From Stigmatella aurantiaca DW4/3-1 (GTDB lineage Bacteria > Myxococcota > Myxococcia > Myxococcales > Myxococcaceae): a DNA stretch of 64,000 bases. A program made the translations under genes and the position numbers. Positions 8,627 to 17,657 of this stretch are shown piece by piece; the first letter of the stretch is position 1, and every line of letters starts with the position of its first letter. The DNA lies in assembly GCF_000165485.1 (NCBI RefSeq), contig NC_014623.1:3739501-3803500 (forward strand), written 5' to 3'. Under the pieces are notes generated by a model. The model was not told the DNA's origin, ran no database searches, and saw nothing but the letters and a program-made list of their open reading frames with translations.

Positions 8627-8680
8627 CCAAATCTTCCGGACGGTTGCGAGATAAGGGCGCGATTTTGCTGGAGTTTCCAC
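8627..8680 (+). repeat. Interspersed ~54-bp repeat, copy B
   Basis: Second copy of the element at 862-916, same orientation, about 85 percent identical by eye. It is followed by GATCGGCGGTGAGTTTGATC. It lies in the 390-base gene-free gap between the GH5 gene start and the next gene, where I see no coding sequence. The two copies could bound an inserted block, or be members of a dispersed myxobacterial repeat family. Confidence 0.5.
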
Positions 8681-8874
8681 CGATCGGCGGTGAGTTTGAT
8701 CGCCTTCCTTCCCGCCCCCAGAGGCCCGGCAATCGTCAGGAGAGGTGGACTGGAGGAGGGTCCACCCGCGTCGCCCTCTCCTCCTGCTTGGGGAGTGGCC
8801 CTGACGGGTGTTCCGTGGCCGCTTGGCGGAGTTTGCTGGTGCCCGCGCGGCTGACCCATTCAGGATGAATGCTC

Positions 8875-9570
8875 ATGAAAACTGGTTCATTTTTTCTGTT
8901 GGCTGTGGGTGCGCTCGGCTTGATTCTCCCCACCAACGCTCTTGCGTGCGGATGTTGTTCTGATCCCGGAGCTTATACGAGCTCGATGGGAAAACCCGAT
9001 GCCAACAGTGTTGAATTGCTGCAAGAGATGAAGTTCGACAAAACCGCCGCTTTGTACATGACCCCAGGTGGTTTCGATAATACGAAGGGCTTGAGCGATC
9101 TTGAAAAGGATTTTGAATCGGAAAGCTGGGCGGCTTCGCCTGGTGAATTCGATCTGGCAAATACTTTCGTCACCAAAGCCTGGCAATTCAACTTCAAGAC
9201 GCCGACCGGAAAATCAGGCACTCTGACTTTGCCAATGCCCGCGCAGATGAGTCAGTTCAAGGTCGATATTCACGACGGGCGAACAGGCGGCGGGGGCGGC
9301 CCGCTTTTGTATAAAGAATGGCGTTTCAAGGGGAATGTAACGGCCGGAACGGGAATTTTTAAATCGAGCATCATCCAGCCGACGGCTTATTTCCTCGTTT
9401 TTCAGGGGCGCGGGAACGATTGCGACAATGCCGAAGATTTCACCCACTGGCGTCTTGAAATAGAAGGCAAGAACGCGAAGTACACATTTTTCGGTAAAAT
9501 GAGTTCGGGAAGCCCGGCCCAGGAAAGCGAAATCCCTGTGCCGTCCGGGTACCAGGACACGATGCCGTAG
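8875..9570 (+). CDS. Secreted protein of unknown function, low GC
   Basis: A 231-residue protein with a signal peptide (residues 1-22, ending NALA) followed at once by CGCCSDPG, a cluster of three cysteines. The body is beta-rich with a Gly run near residue 140. ATG 8875 is preferred over 8869 because AGGA lies nine bases upstream. Codon use (AAA, GAA, TTT, AAT, GAT) and GC content are clearly lower than every neighbour, so recent acquisition from a lower-GC genome is likely. No domain is recognised. The coding frame is intact. Confidence 0.65.
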   Translation: MKTGSFFLLAVGALGLILPTNALACGCCSDPGAYTSSMGKPDANSVELLQEMKFDKTAALYMTPGGFDNTKGLSDLEKDFESESWAASPGEFDLANTFVTKAWQFNFKTPTGKSGTLTLPMPAQMSQFKVDIHDGRTGGGGGPLLYKEWRFKGNVTAGTGIFKSSIIQPTAYFLVFQGRGNDCDNAEDFTHWRLEIEGKNAKYTFFGKMSSGSPAQESEIPVPSGYQDTMP

Positions 9571-9572
9571 GC

Positions 9573-10094
9573 CCCCGTCGGTGCTCGTGGGAGACGTGCG
9601 GCACGGCGTGCACGGGGCAGGGCAACGTGCAGCAAGGAGTAGGCACGTACGACTGCGATGGGACGGGGGCCAACGGCTACGAGTCCACGACGGCGTGTGG
9701 ACCGGCGACGTGCACGGTGGTGCGGACGAAGGTGCTGATGATCAATCACCTCGCCATCTCGTGCTGACGGCGGCCGGGCTGCAGCCGACGACACGGTGCC
9801 GGAGAGCTTCTCAGGACGGCGGTTCCTGGGGGCGTCGTCGAAGGTTCCGGAGGACTTCTTCTGTTCCTGAGAGGGGGAACGGTGAGGGATCCGGTGGCGT
9901 TGAGCTCTCGGCCGTTCGATAACCTGGGGCGGCGAGCGCAGGACCTGGAGACGCTGGTGTGCGGGACGCCTGGAGGATCGAGTGTCAGGGGCTCAGGGCT
10001 GACGTTCGAGGTGTTGCTGGGCTACCCGGCGCCCTCGAACTTGCCGAGGGCGCGAGTGCACTCATGCGCAGAATGCGGCCCTCCTGCGCCCTAG
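9573..10094 (+). pseudogene. Decayed Cys-rich protein gene, several frames
   Basis: From 9573 a frame without start codon reads SWETCGTACTGQGN, then ACGPATCTVVRTK, and stops at 9765-9767. It has the look of the tail of a Cys-rich secreted protein. Further coding-like pieces follow in shifted frames (DDTVPESFSGRRFLGASS near 9789-9870, and a 70-codon frame at 9882-10094). I read the stretch as remains of one or two genes with frameshifts and deletions. There is no intact gene between 9571 and 10090. Confidence 0.3.
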
Positions 10095-11002
10095 ATCGGC
10101 ATGAAGACCTTGAAGCCGCTGCGGCCGGTCGCGCCCAGGGTGTTGCTCTCCACGAAGTCGCTGTAGGAACTGCGGCCGTCGCCCGAGGTAATGGCGGTAT
10201 GGCCGTAGATGCTGCCGAGGCGGGTGGAGGTCTTCTCCCAGGTGAGCACGAGGCCGGGGATCTTCAGCGCTTCGGCAAGCGACAGGTTCACCTGCTTGAA
10301 TTTGTCCTTCGGCAGGTTGTTGTCGATCTGGTTGCCGTTGCCCCACACCTTGATGCCGTAGGTGTTCTGAATGGCGCGGCTCACGCCCGTGGCGCAAAGG
10401 CCCTGGCTCGAGTAGCCGCCCATGCCCAACGCCACCGAGCGGGCGTTGTTGGCGAGAGCGGAGCTGCCGCGCACGCCACCGGTGCTGGGGGGGGTCGTGG
10501 GCGTGCCGCCCACCTTGATGCCGAGCTGGTTCCAGGTCTTCGGCCCGACGACGCCATCGGCGACCAGGCCCTTCGAGTGCTGGAACGCCTTCACCGCCGC
10601 GGTGGTCTTCGGACCGAACTGGCCATCCGCCGCACCGGCATTGAAGCCGAGCTGATTGAGGCGGTTCTGAAGCGCGGTCACCGGAGCGCCACTCTGGCCT
10701 TGCTTGAGCGTGGGGCCGCTACCGCCCGGAGCCGAAGGAGCTGCCGCGCTATTCAGCTTGGCCCAGGTCTTTGGCCCCACGATGCCGTCGGCGACGAGGC
10801 CTTTCGCGCTCTGGAAGGCCTTCACCGCCGCCGCCGTCTTCGGACCGAACTGGCCGTCGGCCGCGCCCGGCGAAAAGCCCGCTTTGGCCAGCGACTGCTG
10901 AAGGGTTTTCACCGAAGCGCCGGACGAGCCGAGCTTCAGGGTGGGCTGCGAAGGTGCGCTGGCTGCGAAGGTGTTGCTGCGTGCGGCGGCGGAAACACGC
11001 AT
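10091..11002 (-). CDS. Double peptidoglycan-binding protein with Cys/His C-terminal domain
   Basis: A 303-residue protein with two PG_binding_1 domains (about 22-83 and 98-162), each with the hallmarks GxxVxxLQ, AADGQFGPKT and GLVADG-VGPKTW. After a Thr/Pro linker, residues ~178-303 form a domain with LCATGVSRAI (Cys203), YGHTAI (His268) and a following Asn, an arrangement like CHAP/NlpC-type cysteine amidases. The protein should bind and probably cut peptidoglycan. There is no signal peptide, so export would need another route (phage-like lysis, effector secretion or leaderless release). Catalysis is inferred from spacing, not from a recognised family match. Confidence 0.68.
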   Translation of the reverse strand: MRVSAAARSNTFAASAPSQPTLKLGSSGASVKTLQQSLAKAGFSPGAADGQFGPKTAAAVKAFQSAKGLVADGIVGPKTWAKLNSAAAPSAPGGSGPTLKQGQSGAPVTALQNRLNQLGFNAGAADGQFGPKTTAAVKAFQHSKGLVADGVVGPKTWNQLGIKVGGTPTTPPSTGGVRGSSALANNARSVALGMGGYSSQGLCATGVSRAIQNTYGIKVWGNGNQIDNNLPKDKFKQVNLSLAEALKIPGLVLTWEKTSTRLGSIYGHTAITSGDGRSSYSDFVESNTLGATGRSGFKVFMPI

Positions 11003-11209
11003 TTCGAGAACCCCGTGAAGTGTGTGACAGTGGAGAAGTTATCGCCCACAGGGGGCTCAAAGTTGCGGCGCATCAGACGAATAGTGCCGTATTGAGGGGG
11101 AGGGCTGCTGACGGGGGCCCCCCGGGCTGTGCGCCAGGCCGGTGCAGAGGCCATGCAGCCCCCTGGATGCACACACCGGCCTACGCGCCCCTCCGGCTGG
11201 GAGCGGCCG

Positions 11210-11910
11210 CTACGCGCGAAGCACTTCGAGCTTGACGAGGATCCTCCGCAATTCCTCGACCTGCGGAGCCTCCAGGGGGAGCAAGGGTGTGCGCAGCGGT
11301 CCCACCTGTGTCCCGGTGAGCTCGAGTCCTGCCGAGAGGGCTCGAGGCAGGCCGTGCTTCACGATGAACTGCAGCAGGGGAAGCTGGCGGTAGAAGAGCG
11401 CACGTGCCAGGTCGAGCTCCTTCCGCTCGATCGCCTCGTACAGATGGACGTTCAGCGCCGGGATGAGGTGGGGAGCCGCCGTACACCACCCACGAGCCCC
11501 GGCGACGAAGGCCGCGAGCGCGAGCGGGTTGCTGCCGTTGTAGAAGGCCACCGACTCATCGGCGAACTGCACCAGACGGTGCATCCGGTTCACATCCCCC
11601 GTGCTCTCCTTCACCATGGTGACGTTGGGGATCTCAAGAACCTTCGAGATGACCTCCGGGGACAAGTCGATTCCTCCGGTTGCTGGGTTGTTGTACAGCG
11701 CGATCGGGAGGGAGATGGCCTTCGCCACGGTGTCGAAGTGGCGGACGATCTCCGCGTCCGTCAGCTTCCAGTAGCTCGTCGGGATGATCATCACCGCCGT
11801 GGCCCCAGCGCGCTCGGCGAAGCGGGCATGGTGGACCGTCCGCTCTGTCGTGAGGCTCGAGACGCCCACCAGTGTGGGGACGCGCCCGGCGGTGAGAGGA
11901 GCCGGTTTCC
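11210..11910 (-). pseudogene. DapA-family lyase/synthase, 5'-truncated
   Basis: The reading frame matches dihydrodipicolinate synthase/N-acetylneuraminate lyase proteins from about residue 75 of the family onward: AGRVPTLVGVSS, the Tyr motif PIALYNNPATGG and the Schiff-base Lys in VTMVKEST. The missing part includes the conserved N-terminal GTTGE motif. Upstream the frame runs antisense into the start of the adjacent regulator, giving unrelated residues up to 11977. I infer a deletion that removed the promoter and first quarter of the gene. It was probably the target of the neighbouring MocR-type regulator. Confidence 0.68.
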
Positions 11911-11945
11911 ATATGACCAGGGGTCCAGTTGCAAGGCCGTGGCGG

Positions 11946-13352
11946 ATGGATCTGCCGCTGGAGCCCGCCAGCTCCACGCCGCTCTACCGCCAGATCGTCC
12001 AGGCCGTTGCCCGCGACATCCGCCGAGGAAGGCTGCGCCCGGGAGAGGCTCTGCCCGGTACTCGCACGCTCGCGGAGGAGCTGAGCATCACGCGCAAGGT
12101 GGTTGTCACCGCGCTCGATGAACTCGTCGCCCAGGGATGACTGGTTTCACAGCCCGCGCGCGGAACCTTCGTCTCCCCCGCGCTTCCGGCCCATGCGGTC
12201 GCAGACGCCGAGCCCAGGCGGGCGGACGTACGTCAGGGGCCCGTGGGGGCAAGGCCCTCTGTCCTCACCTTGAACGATGGGTCCCCGGATGCACGCCTTG
12301 CACCCCTGGAAGCCCTCGCGCGGGCGTATCGCAGGGCCCTGCTCCGGCTCTCACGCGAGGGCCTCGGGTATGGAGACGCACGAGGTGACGGGGTGCTGCG
12401 GGAAGTCCTCTCCTCGTTCCTGAACCAGGCTCGAGGGCTCTCGAGTCGGCCGGAGCCGCTTGTCATCACCCGAGGCAGCCAGATGACGCTGCTGCTCGCG
12501 GGCAAGGCGCTCGTCCGCCCAGGCGAGGTCGTCGCCGTGGAGTCCCCCGGCTACACGCCTGCCTGGGATGCGTTCCGGTTCGTGGGCGCGGAGCTGTGCC
12601 CTGTCTCCGTGGATCATGAGGGGTTGCGGATCGACGCACTGGAGCGAGTGCTCGCGCGTGGGCGGGTTCGTGCGGTCTACACGACGCCCCACCACCAGTA
12701 CCCCACGACCGTCTCTCTCTCCGCGGCGCGGCGACTGGCGCTCCTGTCTCTCGCGGCGGAGCACGGCTTCACCATCATCGAGGACGATTCCGACTACGAG
12801 TACTACTACGCGTCGCGTCCGCTCTTGCCCATGGCGAGCACCGACGAACTCCGGAGCGTGGTGTACATCGGCTCGCTCTCGAAGCTGCTCGCGCCGGGCA
12901 TCCGTGTCGGATACCTCGTGGCGAACGAGCAACTCCTCGAGAAGGCGGTGGAGGCGCGGGCGACGGTGGACCGGCAGGGAGAGCCCGCCCTGGAGCGCGC
13001 CGTCGCGGAGCTTCTTGAGGATGGCGAGCTTCAACGGCACGCGCGCAAGGCACGTCGGGTGTACGAGGGGCGCCGGGATCACCTGGTGTCACGCCTACGG
13101 GCCCATCGGCACCTGCGGGAGATGCTCGAATTCGATGTGCCCTCGGGAGGACTGGCCCTCTGGTTGAGGGCCCGGGAAGGGGTGGACGTAGAGGCGTGGA
13201 GCCGCCGTGCCGCCGAGAAAGGACTCCTCTTCGTGCCTGGCAGTGCGCATGGGGCGGAGCGGCTGGCGCGGCAGGGCTTTCGCGCTGGATACGCCGCGCT
13301 GGAGCCACGGGAGCTGGATGCCGTGGTCACGCTCCTCGGCAAGAGTGCGTAG
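11946..13352 (+). pseudogene. MocR/GntR regulator-aminotransferase with internal stop
   Basis: A winged-helix GntR domain (STPLYRQIVQAVARDI, then LPGTRTLAEELSITRKVVV) is followed in the same frame by a fold-type I aminotransferase domain with the PLP lysine in IGSLSKLLAPGIRVGYL and YTTPHHQYPTTV. A TGA at 12138-12140 separates them exactly where MocR proteins continue ELVAQG-x-LVSQPARGTF. TGG or CGA at this site would restore a single 468-residue protein. MocR regulators sense PLP or amino compounds and control nearby metabolic genes; the divergent DapA-like gene is also damaged. The aminotransferase part could restart internally (for example GTG 12243), but a functional regulator is unlikely. 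Confidence 0.72.
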
Positions 13353-13354
13353 TG

Positions 13355-13376
13355 GCGACGACCCCACCCACGTCGC
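13355..13376 (+). terminator. Hairpin after MocR gene
   Basis: GCGACG (13355-13360) and CGTCGC (13371-13376) form a perfect 6-bp stem with a 10-base loop, two bases after the stop codon. No clear T run follows, so termination is only a possibility. Confidence 0.3.
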
Positions 13377-13563
13377 TTCGTAGGTGATGCACTCCTTCGC
13401 CGAACGACTCCTGATCTCAGCTCTTGCGCTCGTCAGCCGCCTTGTCGGTTGGATTGGCAATCAGGGCTTTGAGTTCGCCCCTTAAAGGCACCGGCCAGGG
13501 CTGAGTTGACCAATACCTTTGTCTTGGGGCGGGGGAGGAACCCTCCTGCACCCGCGTCCCGGA

Positions 13564-13887
13564 TCAGCGGGGCTTGAAGCTCTTCGCCGCGTAATTGAAG
13601 GTATGGAAGCTGAAACCGAACGCGATACCCGTGCAGTTGGGTCCCGTGTAGGCGAGGATTTGGTCACCACTGATCGCGTTCAGACCGGCCCAGGCGTCAA
13701 ACGGCAAGTTGATGCACTCGGCCGACACGGTCTGGTAGTTGATGTACGGACCGTTGAAGCTCTTCTGGGCCCAGAAGGTGAGACCCGAACTGGGGATCTC
13801 GAATTGCTCAGGAGAGGGATTGGCTGCGCTGAAGTCGGCGACGAGTGGGGAGGCTGAGAGCAGCGCGATCGTCAGGATCTTGAGCAT
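13564..13887 (-). CDS. Small secreted Cys-containing protein
   Basis: A 107-residue protein. ATG 13887 is chosen because AAAGGA lies nine bases upstream; an in-frame ATG at 13896 sits too close to it. A signal peptide covers residues 1-17 (MLKILTIALLSASPLVA). The mature part has two cysteines (AECINLP and GPNCTG) about 27 residues apart and many aromatic/Gly residues, resembling small crystallin-like or protease-inhibitor-like exoproteins. No firm family. GC content is slightly lower than the surrounding genes. It stands alone. Confidence 0.6.
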   Translation of the reverse strand: MLKILTIALLSASPLVADFSAANPSPEQFEIPSSGLTFWAQKSFNGPYINYQTVSAECINLPFDAWAGLNAISGDQILAYTGPNCTGIAFGFSFHTFNYAAKSFKPR

Positions 13888-14068
13888 GAGATGCATTCCT
13901 TTCGAAAAAGGGCGGCTGAGGGAGATACCGGCAACGCCCATATTCCCTTAATTGCCGTTCTCAGGAGGGAAGGCAATCTTTTCGGACGAGGGAATGTCGG
14001 AAAGCTTTCGCCAGGAGCAGGGGCAAGGTCTCTCAATCACCCCGCACGTCGTGGGGACCTGGAAGGGT

Positions 14069-15376
14069 TCACAGGACGCCGCGGGCCTTGATGTCCAGGT
14101 AGCGGTTGACGGCGGCAAGGCTCAGCTCGTCAGGCTGCACATCAATCATTTGCACGCCCCCCATGCCGACCTGAGCCTTGAGGGCTTCCCGGTCGGCGAG
14201 CAGCTCCGAGGCGACCGCGTGTTGAAAGGCCTCCTCGGGACCCAGGGGAGGGGTGCGCAGCAGCCCCTGGAGCGCGGTGTCTTTCACCGAGAGGCACAGA
14301 GGCACGTGGCGCCGCGCCAGCCGGTGCAACGGCTGAATCATCGTGGAGGCCTGTTCTTCATCCAGGAAGTCGGTGAAGACACACAGCAGGCTGCGCCGGT
14401 GGAGCCGCAGGTTCAGCTCCTTGAAGAGGGCCAGGTAGTCCACGTACGTGAGGCTCGGGGTGGCGGAGTAGAGCGTGTCAGCCATCTTCCGGTACTGCCC
14501 GCGCCCGGCCATGGGCGGCAGGTAGGCTTTCACCCCATCCGCGAAGAGTGCCAGCCCCACCCGGTCCCCATTGCGCACCGCGACGAAGGCCAGGAAGAGC
14601 GCCGCGTTCACCGCGTGGTCCAGCTTCGTCAGCTCGCCCACCCGGGCGGCCATGGAGCGGCCCGCGTCCACGCAAATGAGGATGGATTGGGAGCGCTCGG
14701 ACTCCATCACCCGGGTGACGGGCTTGCCGCGCCGGGCGGTGGCTTTCCAGTCCACGTCCCGCACCGAGTCTCCCTGGGCGTAGTCCCGCAGGCGGGCGAA
14801 CTCGCTGCCCTGGCCGTCCCGGCGGAGCCGGCGCAGGCCCAGGTTCACCCAGTCCAGCGCGGCGCCCGACAGCAGCAGACGGCTGGCGCCGCGCATGTCC
14901 GGGAAGACGGAGACGCTTCGCTCCGCCGGGAAGGTTCGCTCATGGAAAATCAGTCCCAGCGGACCCCGCACCCGCACGTGCACGTCCCCGAAGCCGAACT
15001 TGCCGCGCTGGGCGGGCACCACCCGGTACACCCAGCGCGTCTGGCTTTCCGGGGGGAGGTTCAGCGGTGCCTCCTCGGGCGTGGCGGAGAAGCTCTCGGG
15101 CACGTCATCCTTCACGCGCACCCGCACGGTGCGGCGCGTGCGGTGGATGAGCCGCACCTCCACCCGGTTGGAGACCCCCACCGAGAGCTTCGGGGGCAGC
15201 TCCCGGTGCACCTCCAGGCGCACGCCGCGCGCCAGGACGGCATCCAGCACGGCCAGCACCGCCACCAGCACGTCCAGCGCCAGCACAAGGCCGCCCAGGC
15301 CCGGAAAGAACCCCGCCGCCATCATGGGCAGGGCCAGCAGGGCCAGCAGCGCCCACAGGCGCGGGGTGGGAATCAC
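14069..15376 (-). CDS. DUF58 domain protein
   Basis: A 435-residue protein with two hydrophobic helices near the N terminus (about 8-40), a beta-rich middle, and a DUF58 core with the hallmark DVDWKATARRGKPVTRVMES (about 217-236) followed by a von Willebrand A-like fold (CVDAGRSMA, a degenerate metal site). DUF58 proteins work with MoxR ATPases in envelope or protein-complex maturation. The GTG start at 15376 overlaps the stop of the moxR gene (GTGA), showing translational coupling. Last gene of a five-gene operon. Confidence 0.88.
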   Translation of the reverse strand: MIPTPRLWALLALLALPMMAAGFFPGLGGLVLALDVLVAVLAVLDAVLARGVRLEVHRELPPKLSVGVSNRVEVRLIHRTRRTVRVRVKDDVPESFSATPEEAPLNLPPESQTRWVYRVVPAQRGKFGFGDVHVRVRGPLGLIFHERTFPAERSVSVFPDMRGASRLLLSGAALDWVNLGLRRLRRDGQGSEFARLRDYAQGDSVRDVDWKATARRGKPVTRVMESERSQSILICVDAGRSMAARVGELTKLDHAVNAALFLAFVAVRNGDRVGLALFADGVKAYLPPMAGRGQYRKMADTLYSATPSLTYVDYLALFKELNLRLHRRSLLCVFTDFLDEEQASTMIQPLHRLARRHVPLCLSVKDTALQGLLRTPPLGPEEAFQHAVASELLADREALKAQVGMGGVQMIDVQPDELSLAAVNRYLDIKARGVL

Positions 15377-16371
15377 CGGGGAACCTCGACGGACTGCACC
15401 ACCTCCCGGAGGACATCCGAGGGCGTGGCCCCGTCCAGCTCCGCGTCCGGGGACAGGAGCAGCCGGTGTTTGAGCACGGGGCCTGCCAGAAAGCGCACGT
15501 CATCCGGGGTGACGAAGTGCCGGCCGCGCAGGGCCGCCAGCGCCTTGGCCGCCAGGAGCAGGTGCACGCCCGCGCGGGGCCCTGCCCCCAGGCGGATGCG
15601 ATCCGAGGTGCGCGTGGCGGACACCAGCTTGCGGATGTAGGCCAGCACGGGCGGCTCCACCGTCACCTCGTGGAGCGCCGCGCGCGCCTCCATCAGCCCT
15701 GTTTTTTCCACCGCCGCGCCCACCCCGGCCCGCTCCAAGTTCCCCGAGTCGAAGCCTCGGTGCACCGAGGCGAGGATGGCGTCCTCCTCCTCGGGGGTGG
15801 GGTAGCCCACCTCGATCTTGAACAGGAAGCGATCGAGCTGGGCTTCGGGCAGTGGGTAGGTGCCCTCGGACTCCACGGGGTTCTGCGTGGCGAACACCGT
15901 GAAGAGCGGCGAGAGGGTGATGTGGCGCCCCTCCAGCGACACGCTGCGCTCCTGCATGGCCTCCAGGAGGGCCGATTGCGTCTTGGCCGGCGCACGGTTG
16001 ATTTCATCCGCCAGCAGGAGGTCCGTGAAGATGGGGCCTCGCACCAGCACGAAGGCCTGGGTCTTCAGATCGAAGATGCTGGTGCCGAGGATGTCCGCGG
16101 GCATCAGGTCCGGGGTGAACTGGATGCGCTTGAAGTCCGCGCTGACGCTGCGCGCCAGCGCCTTGGCCATCAGCGTCTTGGCGACGCCGGGCACGCCCTC
16201 CAGCAGCACGTGGCCGCCGGCGATGAGGCCACACAGCATCAGCTCGAGCGCCTCGTCCTGGCCGACCACGGCCTTGCGCACCTCGCTCAGCACGCCCTCG
16301 CGGATGGCGTGGGCGGCCCGCACGGCGTGGCCAGGCGAAGGGCTGGAAAAGGGCGGAGGGGGGACGTTCAT
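15373..16371 (-). CDS. MoxR family AAA+ ATPase
   Basis: A 332-residue AAA+ protein: Walker A GVPGVAKTLMAKAL (about residues 59-72), Walker B LLADEINRAPAKTQSALLEA (116-135), sensor 1 ATQNPVESEGTYPLPEAQLD (~161-180), and the C-terminal lid with DRIRLGAGPRAG. MoxR ATPases are thought to act as chaperones for partners encoded next to them, here DUF58 and DUF4129 proteins. Overlaps both neighbours by 4 bases (ATGA upstream, GTGA downstream). Confidence 0.92.
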   Translation of the reverse strand: MNVPPPPFSSPSPGHAVRAAHAIREGVLSEVRKAVVGQDEALELMLCGLIAGGHVLLEGVPGVAKTLMAKALARSVSADFKRIQFTPDLMPADILGTSIFDLKTQAFVLVRGPIFTDLLLADEINRAPAKTQSALLEAMQERSVSLEGRHITLSPLFTVFATQNPVESEGTYPLPEAQLDRFLFKIEVGYPTPEEEDAILASVHRGFDSGNLERAGVGAAVEKTGLMEARAALHEVTVEPPVLAYIRKLVSATRTSDRIRLGAGPRAGVHLLLAAKALAALRGRHFVTPDDVRFLAGPVLKHRLLLSPDAELDGATPSDVLREVVQSVEVPR

Positions 16372-17657
16372 GACTCCTCGGTGGAAGCGGCGGGCGCGCG
16401 GGGCCCGGTGGGGTGGAGGCGGCTGCGCAGCCCGGCGGCGCGCGTGGCGAGCCGCACGAGTTGCTTGTCGTTGGAAGGCTCTTCCGCCTGGCGGACGAGG
16501 GCCGTCAGGCCCTGGGACAGATCCGTGCGGCCCCGGGCGGCGAGCGCCGCGGCGACGGTGGAGGCGGGCGCGTGGGGGGGCAGGCCGGCCGACAGGGCCA
16601 GCTCCTGCGTCACCCCGCGGGCGATGAGCCCGGCGGCGAAGGCGTGGTGGCTGCCCTCGCGGTAGAGCCGGCTCATGGCGAACAGGGCGTCCGTGGCCCC
16701 CACGCGGAGGGTCTCCGGCGGCGGACGGGGACGGCCAAAGCGCTTGAGGGACACCGCCCAGAAGGCCACGCCCAGCAGCAACTGCGCCACGGCGAAGTGC
16801 AGGCCGTAGCGCTGCGCGAAGTCCACCACCGATCGCTCGTTGCTGAAGCCGTGGTGGAACTCGCTGAACTCGAAGGGGCCCGGGCCCAGCGCGCGCAAGG
16901 CGCTCAGCCAGAACTGCGCGTTGTCCGCGCGCGCCAGCGCCTGGTTCATCGCCAGCTCGGGCGCGCCCACCACCAGCACCCGGCCCAGGCCGTGGGGCAC
17001 CACCGCCGCGACCGGACGCCCGAACTGCGCGTCCTCCAGGATGGGCACCGCGTGGGAGGGCAGCTCCAGGTACGCTTGCACCTTGGCCTCCACGCGCTCG
17101 ACGCCCAGCGTGTACGGGCTGGACAGGGGGGGCACCAGGGTGCGCATGGGCAGCGAGGTGTCCGCCTTGGAGAGCTTCACCTCCAGGGCATCCAGCAGCG
17201 GATTCTCCCGAGAGCCCCAGGGCACGTAGACGAGGCTGTGTCCCGCCTGCACCAGGCCCAGCAGCTCCTCCCGCTCCTCGTCGTTCAGCTCAGCGGAGTG
17301 CAGGGAGTTGAGGCCTTCGTGGGGGAGCTTCTCGTCTTCCAGGCCCGCGTCCCGCCCGGTGGCCAGGAGCGTCTCATCGAGATCATCCTCGCGGGAGCCC
17401 TCCACCTCCACGGCCAGCAGGATGAAGGTGGAGGGGGCGTTTTCGTCCAGCAGTTGGAGGTCCGTGGCGCGGCGAAGGGTCTCCAGGCCGCTCTCCTGGG
17501 CCAAGAGGTAGAGGGCCCGGGCGCCATTTTCCGAGGCGCGGTACGTGGACAGGGTGTCCGCGAAGTCTCCCCGCGCGGCGCCGCGCAGCAGGAAGCTGCC
17601 CAGGATGAAGGTGAACAGCAGCCCTCCCACCACGAGCAATGGGAAGCGGTCACGCAC
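16368..17657 (-). CDS. DUF4350 membrane protein
   Basis: A 429-residue protein starting at GTG 17657, which overlaps the upstream TGA (GTGCGTGA). An N-terminal transmembrane helix (LLVVGGLLFTFILGSFLL), a periplasmic glutamine-amidotransferase-like DUF4350 region (TYRASENGARALYLLAQESG onward, HSLVYVPWGS), a second membrane segment at about residues 300-320 (FAVAQLLLGVAFWAVSLKRFG) and a cytoplasmic helical tail. This is the usual partner of MoxR and DUF4129 proteins; its biochemical role is unknown. Confidence 0.85.
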   Translation of the reverse strand: MRDRFPLLVVGGLLFTFILGSFLLRGAARGDFADTLSTYRASENGARALYLLAQESGLETLRRATDLQLLDENAPSTFILLAVEVEGSREDDLDETLLATGRDAGLEDEKLPHEGLNSLHSAELNDEEREELLGLVQAGHSLVYVPWGSRENPLLDALEVKLSKADTSLPMRTLVPPLSSPYTLGVERVEAKVQAYLELPSHAVPILEDAQFGRPVAAVVPHGLGRVLVVGAPELAMNQALARADNAQFWLSALRALGPGPFEFSEFHHGFSNERSVVDFAQRYGLHFAVAQLLLGVAFWAVSLKRFGRPRPPPETLRVGATDALFAMSRLYREGSHHAFAAGLIARGVTQELALSAGLPPHAPASTVAAALAARGRTDLSQGLTALVRQAEEPSNDKQLVRLATRAAGLRSRLHPTGPRAPAASTEES

